64,000 nucleotides of DNA, taken from positions 121,227-185,226 of the forward strand of contig NZ_PPTT01000006.1 of NCBI RefSeq assembly GCF_003339815.1, given 5' to 3'. The stretch comes from Eggerthella sinensis (GTDB lineage: Bacteria > Actinomycetota > Coriobacteriia > Coriobacteriales > Eggerthellaceae). The notes below the pieces were generated by a model, which saw only the letters and a list, made by a program, of their open reading frames with translations, was not told the DNA's origin and did no database searches. The position numbers were made by a program, and so were the translations under genes. Shown here in pieces: positions 16,528 to 24,841 of this stretch (positions are counted from its first letter, which is position 1; every line of letters starts with the position of its first letter).

Positions 16528-17109
16528 ATGGTGACGCGGCAGGAGCAGCGGGAACGGCGGCGGCAGGAGATCCTCGGGGAGGCGCTCAGGCTGTTCGTGC
16601 GCAAAGGGTATGCGGCGACGAAGGTGAGCGACATCGCGGAAGCGGTGGGCATGAGCACGGGTCTCATGTTCCACTACTTCGACTCGAAGGAGAAGCTGTA
16701 CGAGGAGCTGGTGAAGCTGGGCGTCGAGGGTCCCATGGGCATGGTGGGGGCCATGGCGGCCGAGGGCGACGCGCTCTCGTTCTTCGAGGGGGCGGCCGCG
16801 GGCATCATGGGATTTCTGCGCGACGAGCCCGCCATGGCCGACATGTTCGTGCTCATGGGCAACGCCCTCATGGACGAAGCCGTGCCCGAGGGCGCGCGCA
16901 CGCTGCTCGCCGGCCTCGACGTGCACACGCCGACGGCCGAGATCGTGCGCCGCGGGCAGCGCGAGGGCACCATCCGCGAGGGCGACCCCGTGGCGCTTTC
17001 GATTGCCTTCTGGTGCGCCATCCAAGGTATCGCGGAAGAACTGGCGCTCAACCCGGACATGCCGTGTCCCGACAGCGCATGGATCGTCGACATCGTGAGG
17101 AAGAGGTAG
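16528..17109 (+). CDS. TetR/AcrR family transcriptional repressor
   Basis: 193 residues with an N-terminal TetR helix-turn-helix (RRRQEILGEALRLFVRKGYAATKVSDIAEAVGMS and the following GLMFHYFDSKEKLYEEL). The C-terminal part (60-193) is the ligand and dimer domain with many Met and Ala residues. The gene starts 3 bp after an operator-like repeat and is 3 bp upstream of the FAD oxidoreductase gene, which it probably controls together with itself. Confidence 0.92.
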   Translation: MVTRQEQRERRRQEILGEALRLFVRKGYAATKVSDIAEAVGMSTGLMFHYFDSKEKLYEELVKLGVEGPMGMVGAMAAEGDALSFFEGAAAGIMGFLRDEPAMADMFVLMGNALMDEAVPEGARTLLAGLDVHTPTAEIVRRGQREGTIREGDPVALSIAFWCAIQGIAEELALNPDMPCPDSAWIVDIVRKR

Positions 17110-17112
17110 ATC

Positions 17113-18600
17113 ATGGCGCACGTGGCAATCGTGGGAGCGGGCATCGCAGGGCTGACGGCGGGCGTGTACGCGCGTCAGAGCGGCTTCGACGCGACCATCT
17201 TCGAATCGCACACCATCCCCGGCGGGGCTTCCACCAGCTGGAGGCGGAAGGGCTACCTGTTCGAGGGCGGCATGCACTGGCTGACGGGATCGTCGCCGCG
17301 CACGGCGCTCAACGCCGTGTGGAACGAGATCGGCGCGCTCAATCCCGACGTTCCCATCTACAATCGCGACCCCTTCCTCGTCTACGAGTTCGAGGAGCAG
17401 ACCATCTGCCTGTACCGCGACATCGACCGGCTCGAGGCGCACCTGATCGACGTCGCGCCCGAAGACGAGCGCGAGATACGCCGCCTGACGAAGGACGTGC
17501 GGAAGTTCATGAAGGTGGACATGCCCATCACCGACGTCAAGGGCGTGCAGACAGCCTCCAAACGCGCGGCGAGCCCCCTGAGCATGCTGGCCATGGTGCC
17601 GTCGATGATGCGCATGCCGTTCTACGCGGGCCAGACCGCCGGCACCTTCGCCGAGCGTTTCTCGAGCCCGCTGCTGCGCACCCTGTTCTCCGGCATGGTG
17701 GGCGAGGACATGAGCGCCATGGGCCTCGCGTTCACGCTGGCCACGCTCGCTTCGGGCGACGGCGGCTACCCGCTGGGCGGCTCGCTTGCCATGGCCGCGC
17801 GCATCGCTGAGACGTATCAAGGGCTGGGCGGCACGATCGAGTACCGCTGCCCGGTGGAGCGGGTGACGGTGGAGGACGGGCGGGCCGTTGGCCTCGTCGT
17901 GAACGGCGAGCGGCGCGCCTTCGACGCCGTGATCGTGACGCAGGATCTGCGCATGGCCATCGACGAGCTGTTCGACCCGCCCCTCGTCGAGGACTGGGCG
18001 CAGCGGCTGCGCGCGAACGTCAGCCCCATCCTCGACACGTTCGTGAGCCTCGGCATCCGCGCCGACCTCTCCGACGTGCCCGAAAGCGTCGGCTTCCCCG
18101 TGAGCGAGCCCGTGTTCTGCGGCGGGCAGCGCCACGATAACCTGGCCATCAACAACTACGCGGCCTACGAAGACTACGCGCCCGAGGGCTGCACGGCGCT
18201 CACCCTGTTCCTCAACGGCGACACGTACGACTGGTGGGCGGATCGCTTGGCCGACGGCACGTACGCCCAGGAGAAGCAACGCCTCGCCGAGGCGGTCATC
18301 GCCGCGCTCGCGAAGAAGTACCCGCAGATCGAGGGCAGGGTGGACGTGTGGGACGTGGCCACGCCGCTCACGTACGAGCGCTATCTGCATTCCTACAAGG
18401 GCTCGTGGATGTCGAACATGAAGCCGGGCGAGAAGATGGTCAGCTACCCGTCGAAGCCCGCGGGCATCGCGCACGCCTACTTCGCCGGGCAGCGCATCAC
18501 GGCCCCCGGCGGCCTGCCCACCGCGGCGGAAACGGCCCGCACCGCCGTGCAGCACCTGTGCAAGGACGAGGGCGTCGTGTTCCAGGGCGCGCGGCGATAG
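17113..18600 (+). CDS. FAD-dependent oxidoreductase, CrtI/phytoene-desaturase-like
   Basis: 495 residues. N-terminal Rossmann motif VAIVGAGIAGLTAGVYARQSG binds FAD; the following IPGGASTSW and FEGGMHW match the CrtI/amine-oxidase-like family (retinol saturase, carotenoid desaturase). The C-terminal FAD motif is AYFAGQRITAPGGLPTAAETAR. No carotenoid synthesis genes are near, so the substrate is not known; a hydrophobic isoprenoid- or retinoid-like compound is a reasonable guess. Cotranscribed with the TetR gene. Confidence 0.82.
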   Translation: MAHVAIVGAGIAGLTAGVYARQSGFDATIFESHTIPGGASTSWRRKGYLFEGGMHWLTGSSPRTALNAVWNEIGALNPDVPIYNRDPFLVYEFEEQTICLYRDIDRLEAHLIDVAPEDEREIRRLTKDVRKFMKVDMPITDVKGVQTASKRAASPLSMLAMVPSMMRMPFYAGQTAGTFAERFSSPLLRTLFSGMVGEDMSAMGLAFTLATLASGDGGYPLGGSLAMAARIAETYQGLGGTIEYRCPVERVTVEDGRAVGLVVNGERRAFDAVIVTQDLRMAIDELFDPPLVEDWAQRLRANVSPILDTFVSLGIRADLSDVPESVGFPVSEPVFCGGQRHDNLAINNYAAYEDYAPEGCTALTLFLNGDTYDWWADRLADGTYAQEKQRLAEAVIAALAKKYPQIEGRVDVWDVATPLTYERYLHSYKGSWMSNMKPGEKMVSYPSKPAGIAHAYFAGQRITAPGGLPTAAETARTAVQHLCKDEGVVFQGARR

Positions 18601-18616
18601 CTTTTTCGCTTGCGGA

Positions 18617-18632
18617 TGTTTCACGTGAAACA
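18617..18632. other. parS site 1
   Basis: TGTTTCACGTGAAACA, an exact match to the chromosomal parS palindrome bound by ParB/Spo0J. The palindrome extends by two more bases on each side (18615-18634). It is in the intergenic gap after the oxidoreductase gene. Confidence 0.88.
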
Positions 18633-18650
18633 TCTGTTTGCGCGAACGAG

Positions 18651-18666
18651 TGTTTCACGTGAAACA
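18651..18666. other. parS site 2
   Basis: A second identical 16-bp parS palindrome, 34 bp centre to centre from site 1 (about three helical turns). Close pairs of this kind mark ParB loading sites. Confidence 0.88.
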
Positions 18667-18684
18667 AAAGCGAACGGACAGTTG

Positions 18685-18714
18685 GCGGCTGCAGCTTCGC
18701 GCTGCGGCCGCTTT
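18685..18714 (+). terminator. Possible weak terminator after the parS pair
   Basis: GCGGC and GCAGC arms pair with GCTGC and GCCGC around TTCGC, with one mismatch, followed by TTTC. The T run is short. Confidence 0.35.
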
Positions 18715-18757
18715 CGCGCGTCGTGAGGACACAGGGGGCGAGCGGGTGCGAAGGGGC

Positions 18758-18786
18758 TTGACAGCTCCCTTTACCCTCTTTACAAT
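18758..18786 (+). promoter_or_regulatory. Consensus promoter of the GntR-ABC operon
   Basis: TTGACA (18758-18763), exactly 17 bp, TACAAT (18781-18786). It is the closest match to the sigma-70 consensus in the window, so strong basal expression held down by a repressor is likely. Confidence 0.88.
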
Positions 18787-18790
18787 GTTA

Positions 18791-18812
18791 GTTAGTTACT
18801 TGAGTGACTAAC
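18791..18812. promoter_or_regulatory. Probable operator of the GntR/YtrA-type regulator
   Basis: GTTAGTTAC, spacer TTGA, GTGACTAAC: an inverted repeat with 8 of 9 arm positions complementary, placed over the transcription start just after the -10. An extra GTTA copy precedes it. Confidence 0.65.
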
Positions 18813-18837
18813 CAACGAACAAGAAACGGACCAGGGG

Positions 18838-19209
18838 ATGAAGGTCGATCCAAGCATTGAAACGCCGCTGTTCGTCCAGATCGCCGAGTCGATCGAGGAC
18901 GACGTGTTCACCGGCGTCTACGGCGAAGGCGATCGCGTGCCGTCCACCAACGAGGTGGCGGCGCTCTTCGGCATCAACCCGCACACCGTGCTCAAGGGCA
19001 TGAACCTCCTCGTGGACGAGGGGATCATCTACAAGCGGCGGGGCATGGGCATGTACGTGAGCGACGGCGCGCTCGCCGCCATCCGGGCGAAGCGGCAGGC
19101 GGCGTTCGCCGAACGCTATGTGGACGCGCTCGTTGCCGAAGCGCGCAAGCTGGGCATGACGAAGGAGCAGGTGCTTGCACTCGTTGAGAAGGGGCTGGGA
19201 CATGAGTGA
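18838..19209 (+). CDS. GntR family regulator, YtrA subfamily
   Basis: 123 residues: winged helix-turn-helix (10-75, with VPSTNEVAALFGINPHTV) and a short helical tail that serves for dimerisation. YtrA-type regulators usually repress the ABC transporter operon in which they are the first gene; here the downstream ABC ATPase start overlaps by 8 bp. The operator-like repeat at 18791 fits autoregulation. Confidence 0.92.
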   Translation: MKVDPSIETPLFVQIAESIEDDVFTGVYGEGDRVPSTNEVAALFGINPHTVLKGMNLLVDEGIIYKRRGMGMYVSDGALAAIRAKRQAAFAERYVDALVAEARKLGMTKEQVLALVEKGLGHE

Positions 19210-20071
19210 GGAACGGGGCATCCGAATCGAGGGCGTCACCAAGCGCTACGGCGGGGCGAGGGCGCTCGACAACGTGTCGCTCGCGTTCGAGGCGGGGAAG
19301 ATCCACGCGCTGCTCGGCCGCAACGGAGCCGGGAAGTCCACGCTGCTGGGCATCGCTTCGAACCGCCTGTTTCCGACGTCGGGGCGGGTGCTCGTCGACG
19401 GCGAGCCGGTGACGGAGAACCCGTCGGCGCTTGCCAAGGTGTACGCGTTCGGGCCGTGCGATCTGTACCCCGAGACGATGCGGGTGGACAGGCTCTACCG
19501 GAACCTGGCCGCCTTCCACGAGGGTTTCGACCCGCATGCCGCCCTGTCCATCGCGCAACGGTTCGGGCTTGAGGCCGACGCGACCATCGACGCGCTCTCG
19601 ACGGGGTACCGGACGGTGTATCGCCTGGCCATCGCGTTGGCCACGACCGAAGCGTACTTGCTGCTCGACGAGCCGGTGCTGGGTCTCGACGCCAACGCCC
19701 GCGAGTTGTTCTACCGCCTTTTGCTCGAGGACTACCTGGAGAAGCAGCGCACGATCATCGTGGCCACGCACCTCATCGAGGAAGTGGCGAACCTCGTGGA
19801 GCAGGTGACGGTTATCGACCACGGGCGGGTGCTCCTGCAAGCGTCGTCCGAAGAGCTGCGTGCGAGCGGCTACAGCGTGTCCGGTCGCGCGGCGGATGTC
19901 GACGCGTACTGCGAAGGGCGCGAGGTGCTCGGCATCGACGAGCTCGGCGGTCTCAAAGTGGCCTACCTCCAGGGCGCGTTCGACGCCGAGGCGGGCGATG
20001 AGCGGCTGACGCTTGCCCCGATGAGCCTGCAGAAGCTGTTCGTGAAGCTGACGGAAGGGAGCAAGCGATGA
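19202..20071 (+). CDS. ABC transporter ATP-binding protein (YtrB-like)
   Basis: 289 residues. Walker A GRNGAGKST, Walker B AYLLLDEPVLGLD and the switch histidine in ATHLIEEV are intact. The signature motif is degenerate: LSTGYR instead of LSGGQ, common in the YtrB/EcsA branch. The C-terminal 70 residues are an extra regulatory part. The start overlaps the GntR gene and the end overlaps the permease start (ATGA). Substrate unknown; cell-envelope stress or export is typical of YtrA-controlled systems. Confidence 0.9.
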   Translation: MSEERGIRIEGVTKRYGGARALDNVSLAFEAGKIHALLGRNGAGKSTLLGIASNRLFPTSGRVLVDGEPVTENPSALAKVYAFGPCDLYPETMRVDRLYRNLAAFHEGFDPHAALSIAQRFGLEADATIDALSTGYRTVYRLAIALATTEAYLLLDEPVLGLDANARELFYRLLLEDYLEKQRTIIVATHLIEEVANLVEQVTVIDHGRVLLQASSEELRASGYSVSGRAADVDAYCEGREVLGIDELGGLKVAYLQGAFDAEAGDERLTLAPMSLQKLFVKLTEGSKR

Positions 20072-20772
20072 CGAAGCTCGAGATGGGCGTGCGCTACGAG
20101 ATGCGCAAGCTGCTGAAGCACGGCGTTCTCTTCATCGTCGGCGTCGCGGCGTTTCTGGGAGCGATCCAGGTGATCGCCCTTCCCTTTACGGGGTTTGAGC
20201 GGTTCGGGTCGGTTGGTTTTGGCGGGTCGTATGCGTTCGCGTTCCTCTTCTTCGTGTTCTGGACCGCGATCGCCTTCGACAAGGACGCCGGCTTGTTCCT
20301 GCAAAGCGGGCTCACGCGCAGGGAGACGTTCGCGATCTTCTCGTTGGCCGTCGTGGTCGAAGCCTTCGGGTTCGCTCTTCTTGACGCCGTCATGTCGCTG
20401 GCGGTGCCGGGGTTTTGGGTCGAGCAGTCGCTCTTCTTGCGCATGGCGGGCTCCTATTCGGCTGCCCTGTTCATCCAGGTGTTCCTGCTCAACCTGACCG
20501 TGGCGTCGTGCACGCTTGTCGTGACGGTGCTGAAGCGGCGCGTCGGCACCGGATGGACGGTGGCGATCTTGATCGGCCTCTACGCGCTCGTGGCCGTGGT
20601 GATCCCCGGCTGCTTCTTGGCCGTGCCGGGCGGCATCGAAGCCTACGGCAGGTTCTTGGCCGCGTTGACGGGCTTGCCATTCGCCCCGGCGATACCCGTT
20701 GTGCTCTGCGCCGCGCTCACCTGGGCTCTTTTGCGACGGGCGAACGCTGACCGTTTCGCAGCGGCGCGGTAA
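20068..20772 (+). CDS. ABC transporter membrane subunit
   Basis: 234 residues with about six hydrophobic segments (from residues 17, 50, 86, 130, 165 and 200). Charged N-terminus MTKLEMGVRYEMRKLLKHG, as in ABC-2/YtrC-type permeases. It forms the channel for the preceding ATPase, with which it overlaps by 4 bp. No known substrate motif. Confidence 0.82.
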   Translation: MTKLEMGVRYEMRKLLKHGVLFIVGVAAFLGAIQVIALPFTGFERFGSVGFGGSYAFAFLFFVFWTAIAFDKDAGLFLQSGLTRRETFAIFSLAVVVEAFGFALLDAVMSLAVPGFWVEQSLFLRMAGSYSAALFIQVFLLNLTVASCTLVVTVLKRRVGTGWTVAILIGLYALVAVVIPGCFLAVPGGIEAYGRFLAALTGLPFAPAIPVVLCAALTWALLRRANADRFAAAR

Positions 20773-20853
20773 CGGGTCTGATTGCGGCCTCCTTGTCGAG
20801 TCCCGTGTGCGTACCATGGTGCGGATACGGTAGGACGGCAAGGAGGTGGCGGC

Positions 20854-22182
20854 GTGGCCGCGCAGGAAAGCGAACAGGCGCAGGGCCCGCAGGACGGCCG
20901 CGTCGATCTCGTGCAGCTCGCACGCCATGTGGCGTTCGCCCTCGTCGTGGGCGCGGCGGGAGCTGCCGCGTCCATCGTGCTCACCCTGTCCGTCACCTTC
21001 GCGGGCGGCCTTTCGGCGCGCTACCCCTGGCTCTTGTTCGCGCTGCCCGCCTTCGGGCTCGCGTCCATCGGGCTGTACAAGCTGCTGCGCCTGCCCGTGA
21101 ACCTGGCCACCGACAACGTCATCGACCAATTTCGCGCCAACGAGCGCATCTCGGGCGGCGTGGCTCCCGGCATCCTCGCGGGCACGTGCCTCAGCGTGCT
21201 GGGCGGCGCGTCGGTGGGCATGGAGTCGGGCGCGCTGCAAATGGGCGCGTCGGTGGGCTCGGTGATCGGCCGTCCCTTCAAGCTGGCGCCCGTGTGGCGC
21301 CGCGGCCGCACCATTCCCGACGGCTATCCCGCCGCGCTCGGCATGGCGGCGGCGTTCAGCGCGCTGTTCTTCGCCCCGCTCGGCTCCATGATGTTCGTGC
21401 TCGAGCTCGCGCGCTTCGACCGCGCCGTGCTGCGCCACGTGCCCACCATGCTCATCGCCACCGTCACCGCCTACCTCATCGCGAGGGCCGTCGGCATCGG
21501 CGACGTCATCCCGAAGGTGGCCCTTCCCGGCATGTCGTGGGACATCGCAGCGCACTGCCTGCTCGTGGGGCTGTGCTGCGCCGTGGCGGGCGTTTTGTTC
21601 GCGAGCGGGCTGCGTCTGCTGCGCCGCGTGGTGCGCCACCGGGTGGGACGCCCCTTCGTCGCCGTCGCGGCGGGCGGCCTGCTGTTCGCCGCGCTCGTGC
21701 TGGCGTTCGGCTGGCAGGCGTACGAGGGCACGGGCATGGGCCTTCTGCGCGGCGCGCTGGCCGGCGAGGCGGGCGGGCCCGACTTCGCCATCAAGGCCGC
21801 GCTCACCGTGCTCGTGCTGGGCTTCGGCTTCAAGGGCGGCGAGATCATGCCCATGTTCACCATCGGCGCGCTGCTGGGCTGCACGCTCGGGCACGTCGCC
21901 GGCGCCCCGGCGGGGTTCTCGGCCGCTATCGGCATGGCGGCGCTGTTCGCTGCGGCAAGCCGCTGCCCATTCGCGGCGCTGCTCATGGGCGCCGAGATAT
22001 TCGGCTGGGCGGCGCTGCCGTTTCTGCTCATCGCCGTGGCGGTGGCGTACGCGGGCAGCTACGACGTGGGCGTGTTCGGACGCGGCGCGGCGGGGCATGT
22101 GCTGCACGTGCGCCGCGAGGCGCGTCGGGCACGCGATGCCGATACCCCGCAGGACGAACCGACGGCGAAGGAGGCCCGATGA
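20854..22182 (+). CDS. CLC-type chloride channel/transporter
   Basis: 442 residues, about ten membrane helices. The gating glutamate region reads SVGMESGALQMGASVG (family GxEGP), the second anion-path motif is GFKGGEIMPMFTIGALLG, and MAALFAAASRCPFAALLMGAEIFG is the hallmark of helices N-O. The first motif (GSGIP) is replaced by SGGVAPG, so ion selectivity is uncertain. No fluoride riboswitch is visible upstream. GTG start with AAGGAGG 7 bp before. It has no C-terminal CBS domains. Confidence 0.85.
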   Translation: MAAQESEQAQGPQDGRVDLVQLARHVAFALVVGAAGAAASIVLTLSVTFAGGLSARYPWLLFALPAFGLASIGLYKLLRLPVNLATDNVIDQFRANERISGGVAPGILAGTCLSVLGGASVGMESGALQMGASVGSVIGRPFKLAPVWRRGRTIPDGYPAALGMAAAFSALFFAPLGSMMFVLELARFDRAVLRHVPTMLIATVTAYLIARAVGIGDVIPKVALPGMSWDIAAHCLLVGLCCAVAGVLFASGLRLLRRVVRHRVGRPFVAVAAGGLLFAALVLAFGWQAYEGTGMGLLRGALAGEAGGPDFAIKAALTVLVLGFGFKGGEIMPMFTIGALLGCTLGHVAGAPAGFSAAIGMAALFAAASRCPFAALLMGAEIFGWAALPFLLIAVAVAYAGSYDVGVFGRGAAGHVLHVRREARRARDADTPQDEPTAKEAR

Positions 22183-24299
22183 AACGGCAAGAACCCACCG
22201 CGCAGCCGCGGCGCCGAACGCACGCGAAGCCGACGAAACGCCGCGCCCCGCGTCGATTCGAAGTGCTCGGCGCTCAGACTAGCGCTACAATGTTCGACAT
22301 GGATACCATCAAGAACCTCACCCGAAAGAAGGCCGAAGCGCGACGCGAGGCCGCCGCGGAGGCCCGCGCCGCCGCGCAGCGCGAGCGCGAGGCCGCCGCG
22401 TCCGAGCACGCCCCCGATGCCGCGGACGGGCAGGAGCCGCAGGTGTCGGCGCGTCAGGTGTTCGCGCGGTTCGCGAGCTACTACAAGCCCTACAAGTTCC
22501 TCTTCGTCTTCGACCTCGTATGCGCCACGGTGCTCGCGGGCGTCGACTTGGCGTTCCCGCAGTTCCTCAGCTTCTTCACGAAGGACTACTTCCAAAGCAC
22601 GCCCGAGGCCATCATCGCCTCGCTCGGCTGGATCACGCTGCTGTTCGTCGCGCTGTACGGCCTGCGCACGGCCTGCCAGTACTTTATCACGAGCTGGGGC
22701 CACATCATGGGCGCGCGCATGGAGGCCGACATGCGCATGGACCTGTTCAGGCAGTACCAGCGCCTGAGCTTCTCGTACTACGACCGCAACAACACCGGCG
22801 AGATGATGAGCAAGCTGGTCACCGACCTGTTCGACATCTCGGAGCTCGCGCACCACGGGCCGGAGAACCTGTTCATCTGCATCCTCAAGATCGTGGGCTC
22901 GTTCACGCTGCTGTTCTTCATCAACGTGCCGCTCACCGCCATCATGCTGGGCGCGACCGTGCTGTTGGCCGTGTACTCGTTCTGGCGCAACTACCAGAAG
23001 CGCGTCATCTTCACCGAGAACCGCAAGAAGATGGCCGACATCAACGCGCGCCTGCAGGATTCCCTCGGCGGCATTCGCGTGGTGAAGTCGTTCGGCAACG
23101 AGCGCGTGGAAATCAAGAAGTTCGACCGCACGAACGCACGCTTCGTGGCCACCAAGGAGAGCTCGTACCGCTTCATGGGGTCGTTCCACGCGGTGAACTC
23201 GCTGTTCATCGGCGTGCTGTACACGGTGACCATCGTGGGCGGCGGCTACTTCGTGGCAACGGGCGGCCTCGCGGTGACCGACCTGGCCATCTACGCCCTG
23301 TACATCGGCATCTTCATCTCGCCCATCGAGCAGCTCATCAACTTCGTGGAGACGTTCCAGAAGGGCTACGCGGGCTTCCGCCGCTTCATGGAAGTGCTCG
23401 CCGTGCGCCCCGACATCGCCGATGCGCCGAACGCGGTGGACCTCAACGCCGCGGAGCGCGCCCGCTGCGGCGGCCCGGACGGGCACGTGGCCGGTGAGGT
23501 GCGCTACCGCGACGTGCACTTCAGCTACGACGGGCAGCACGAGGTGCTGCGCGGGCTCGACCTGTCCATCCCGGCGGGCACGACGGTGGCGCTCGTGGGT
23601 CCCTCGGGCGGCGGCAAGACCACCACCTGCTCGCTGCTGCCGCGCTTCTACGACCCCGCGAGCGGGTCGGTGGAAATCGACAACATCGACATCCGCACGG
23701 TCACCGTGGAATCACTGCGCGACGCCATCGGCATCGTGCAGCAGGACGTGTACCTGTTCGGCGGCACCATCCGCGACAACATCGCCTACGGGCGCCCCGA
23801 CGCCACGCAGGCGGAGATCGTGGAGGCGGCGCGCCGCGCGAACATCGACGAGTTCGTGCGCGGGCTGCCCGACGGCTACGACACGTACGTGGGGGAGCGC
23901 GGCGCGCGGCTGTCGGGCGGGCAGAAGCAGCGCATCGCCATCGCGCGCGTGTTCTTGAAGGACCCGCGCATCCTCATCCTGGACGAGGCCACGAGCGCGC
24001 TCGACAACGAGAGCGAGCGGGCCATCCAGAAATCGCTCGAGGAGCTGTCGGCGGGACGCACGACGCTCGTCATCGCGCATCGCCTGTCCACCATCCGCAA
24101 CGCCGACCTCATCGCCGTCGTCGAGGACGGCCGCGTGGCCGAGCGCGGCACCCACGAGCAGCTGCTTGCCCTCGGCGGCACGTACGCCCACTACTACGAG
24201 ATGCAGTTCGGCCCCGCGGACGAGGGCGCGGCAGGAGCGCGTTCGGTTGTGAAACCTCCATGCGGATTGGACTTTGCGGATGATCGGGGCTTGCGGTGA
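22179..24299 (+). CDS. ABC exporter half-transporter (MsbA/LmrA type)
   Basis: 706 residues with fused membrane and ATPase domains. N-terminal 95 residues are a basic, Ala-rich cytoplasmic extension; six transmembrane helices follow (about 100-400); the nucleotide-binding domain (440-690) has GPSGGGKTTT, LSGGQKQRIAIAR, ILILDEATSALD and IAHRLST. Works as a homodimer; substrate unknown. ATG at 22179 overlaps the CLC stop (ATGA) and has AAGGAGG, so it was chosen over methionines at about 22290-22302, which lack a ribosome binding site. Confidence 0.9.
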   Translation: MKRQEPTAQPRRRTHAKPTKRRAPRRFEVLGAQTSATMFDMDTIKNLTRKKAEARREAAAEARAAAQREREAAASEHAPDAADGQEPQVSARQVFARFASYYKPYKFLFVFDLVCATVLAGVDLAFPQFLSFFTKDYFQSTPEAIIASLGWITLLFVALYGLRTACQYFITSWGHIMGARMEADMRMDLFRQYQRLSFSYYDRNNTGEMMSKLVTDLFDISELAHHGPENLFICILKIVGSFTLLFFINVPLTAIMLGATVLLAVYSFWRNYQKRVIFTENRKKMADINARLQDSLGGIRVVKSFGNERVEIKKFDRTNARFVATKESSYRFMGSFHAVNSLFIGVLYTVTIVGGGYFVATGGLAVTDLAIYALYIGIFISPIEQLINFVETFQKGYAGFRRFMEVLAVRPDIADAPNAVDLNAAERARCGGPDGHVAGEVRYRDVHFSYDGQHEVLRGLDLSIPAGTTVALVGPSGGGKTTTCSLLPRFYDPASGSVEIDNIDIRTVTVESLRDAIGIVQQDVYLFGGTIRDNIAYGRPDATQAEIVEAARRANIDEFVRGLPDGYDTYVGERGARLSGGQKQRIAIARVFLKDPRILILDEATSALDNESERAIQKSLEELSAGRTTLVIAHRLSTIRNADLIAVVEDGRVAERGTHEQLLALGGTYAHYYEMQFGPADEGAAGARSVVKPPCGLDFADDRGLR

Positions 24300-24319
24300 G
24301 CTTCGAGCTTTGATACTAT
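24291..24319 (+). promoter_or_regulatory. Promoter of rpmF
   Basis: TTGCGG (24291-24296, overlapping the end of the ABC exporter gene), 17 bp, TACTAT (24314-24319). It gives rpmF its own transcription, independent of the accessory block upstream. Confidence 0.6.
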
Positions 24320-24390
24320 ACCGTTTCGCGTGTTTACTTAAGCGAGAAACGAGCGCCCGTCGCTCGGCTTAAAGAAGGAGATAGAGAATC

Positions 24391-24570
24391 ATGGCAGTAC
24401 CTAAGCGCAAAATGGGCCGTGCCCGCACCCACGCCCGTCGCAGCAGCAACGACAAAATCGCAGCGCCTTCGCGTTCCGTGTGCCCGCAGTGCGGCGAGGT
24501 CAAGCTTCCGCATCGCGTGTGCCCGAACTGCGGCTTCTACAAGAACCGCGAAGTCATCGAGACGGACTAG
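24391..24570 (+). CDS. rpmF: 50S ribosomal protein L32
   Basis: 59 residues: MAVPKRKMGRARTHARRS start, then the zinc-binding pair CPQC and CPNC. Strong AAGGAG 8 bp before the ATG. Normally it follows yceD directly; here it is cut off from it by the 16.4-24.3 kb block and has its own promoter and terminator. Confidence 0.97.
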   Translation: MAVPKRKMGRARTHARRSSNDKIAAPSRSVCPQCGEVKLPHRVCPNCGFYKNREVIETD

Positions 24571-24611
24571 CGCACCGCCCATGCGCGTGCGTACTGCTGC
24601 CGCGCATTGAC

Positions 24612-24662
24612 AAGCCTCCCCGCACATCGCGCCCCCGCGTGTGATGCGCCGGGAGGCTTTTC
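24612..24662 (+). terminator. Terminator of rpmF
   Basis: AAGCCTCCC (24612-24620) pairs with GGGAGGCTT (24651-24659) around a 30-nt internally paired loop, followed by TTTT. Confidence 0.85.
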
Positions 24663-24666
24663 TTGC

Positions 24667-24817
24667 GTTCCGCCGTTCTACGAACGGCGGAACCGCCCGA
24701 CACTGCGAGGCTTTGATGCACCTGATCTTGCCCCTTGTGCGCTTTCCTTCGCGTACCGAAGTACGCTCAGCCGCGCGGCGGGGCAATATCAGGTACCTCA
24801 AAGCCTCTCGCTGACTT
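24667..24817. repeat. Double-hairpin intergenic element, copy A
   Basis: First hairpin: perfect 12-bp stem (24667-24678 with 24682-24693, loop TAC), beginning GTTCCGCCG. Second: a long imperfect stem, 24707-24756 with 24761-24807, whose outer arm GAGGCTTTGA pairs fully and whose apex is GCGTAC-CGAA-GTACGC. The right flank reads CGCTGAC. Copy B at 35218 has the same layout, apex and flanks but different stem sequences. It fills the rpmF-plsX gap and would form a folded leader of plsX. Confidence 0.75.
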
Positions 24818-24841
24818 TAGTGCGAGAAGTGAGGTTTCGAA

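Noticed and set aside
20773..20853. Fluoride riboswitch upstream of the CLC gene
   Set aside because: The short gap lacks the conserved fluoride aptamer pattern; the gene is close behind an ABC operon and has only a strong ribosome binding site.
22290..22304. Shorter ABC exporter starting at the internal MFDMDT methionines, with a TACAAT just before
   Set aside because: No ribosome binding site precedes them, while the ATG at 22179 has AAGGAGG and the ATGA overlap typical of coupled genes. The TACAAT could still be an internal -10.
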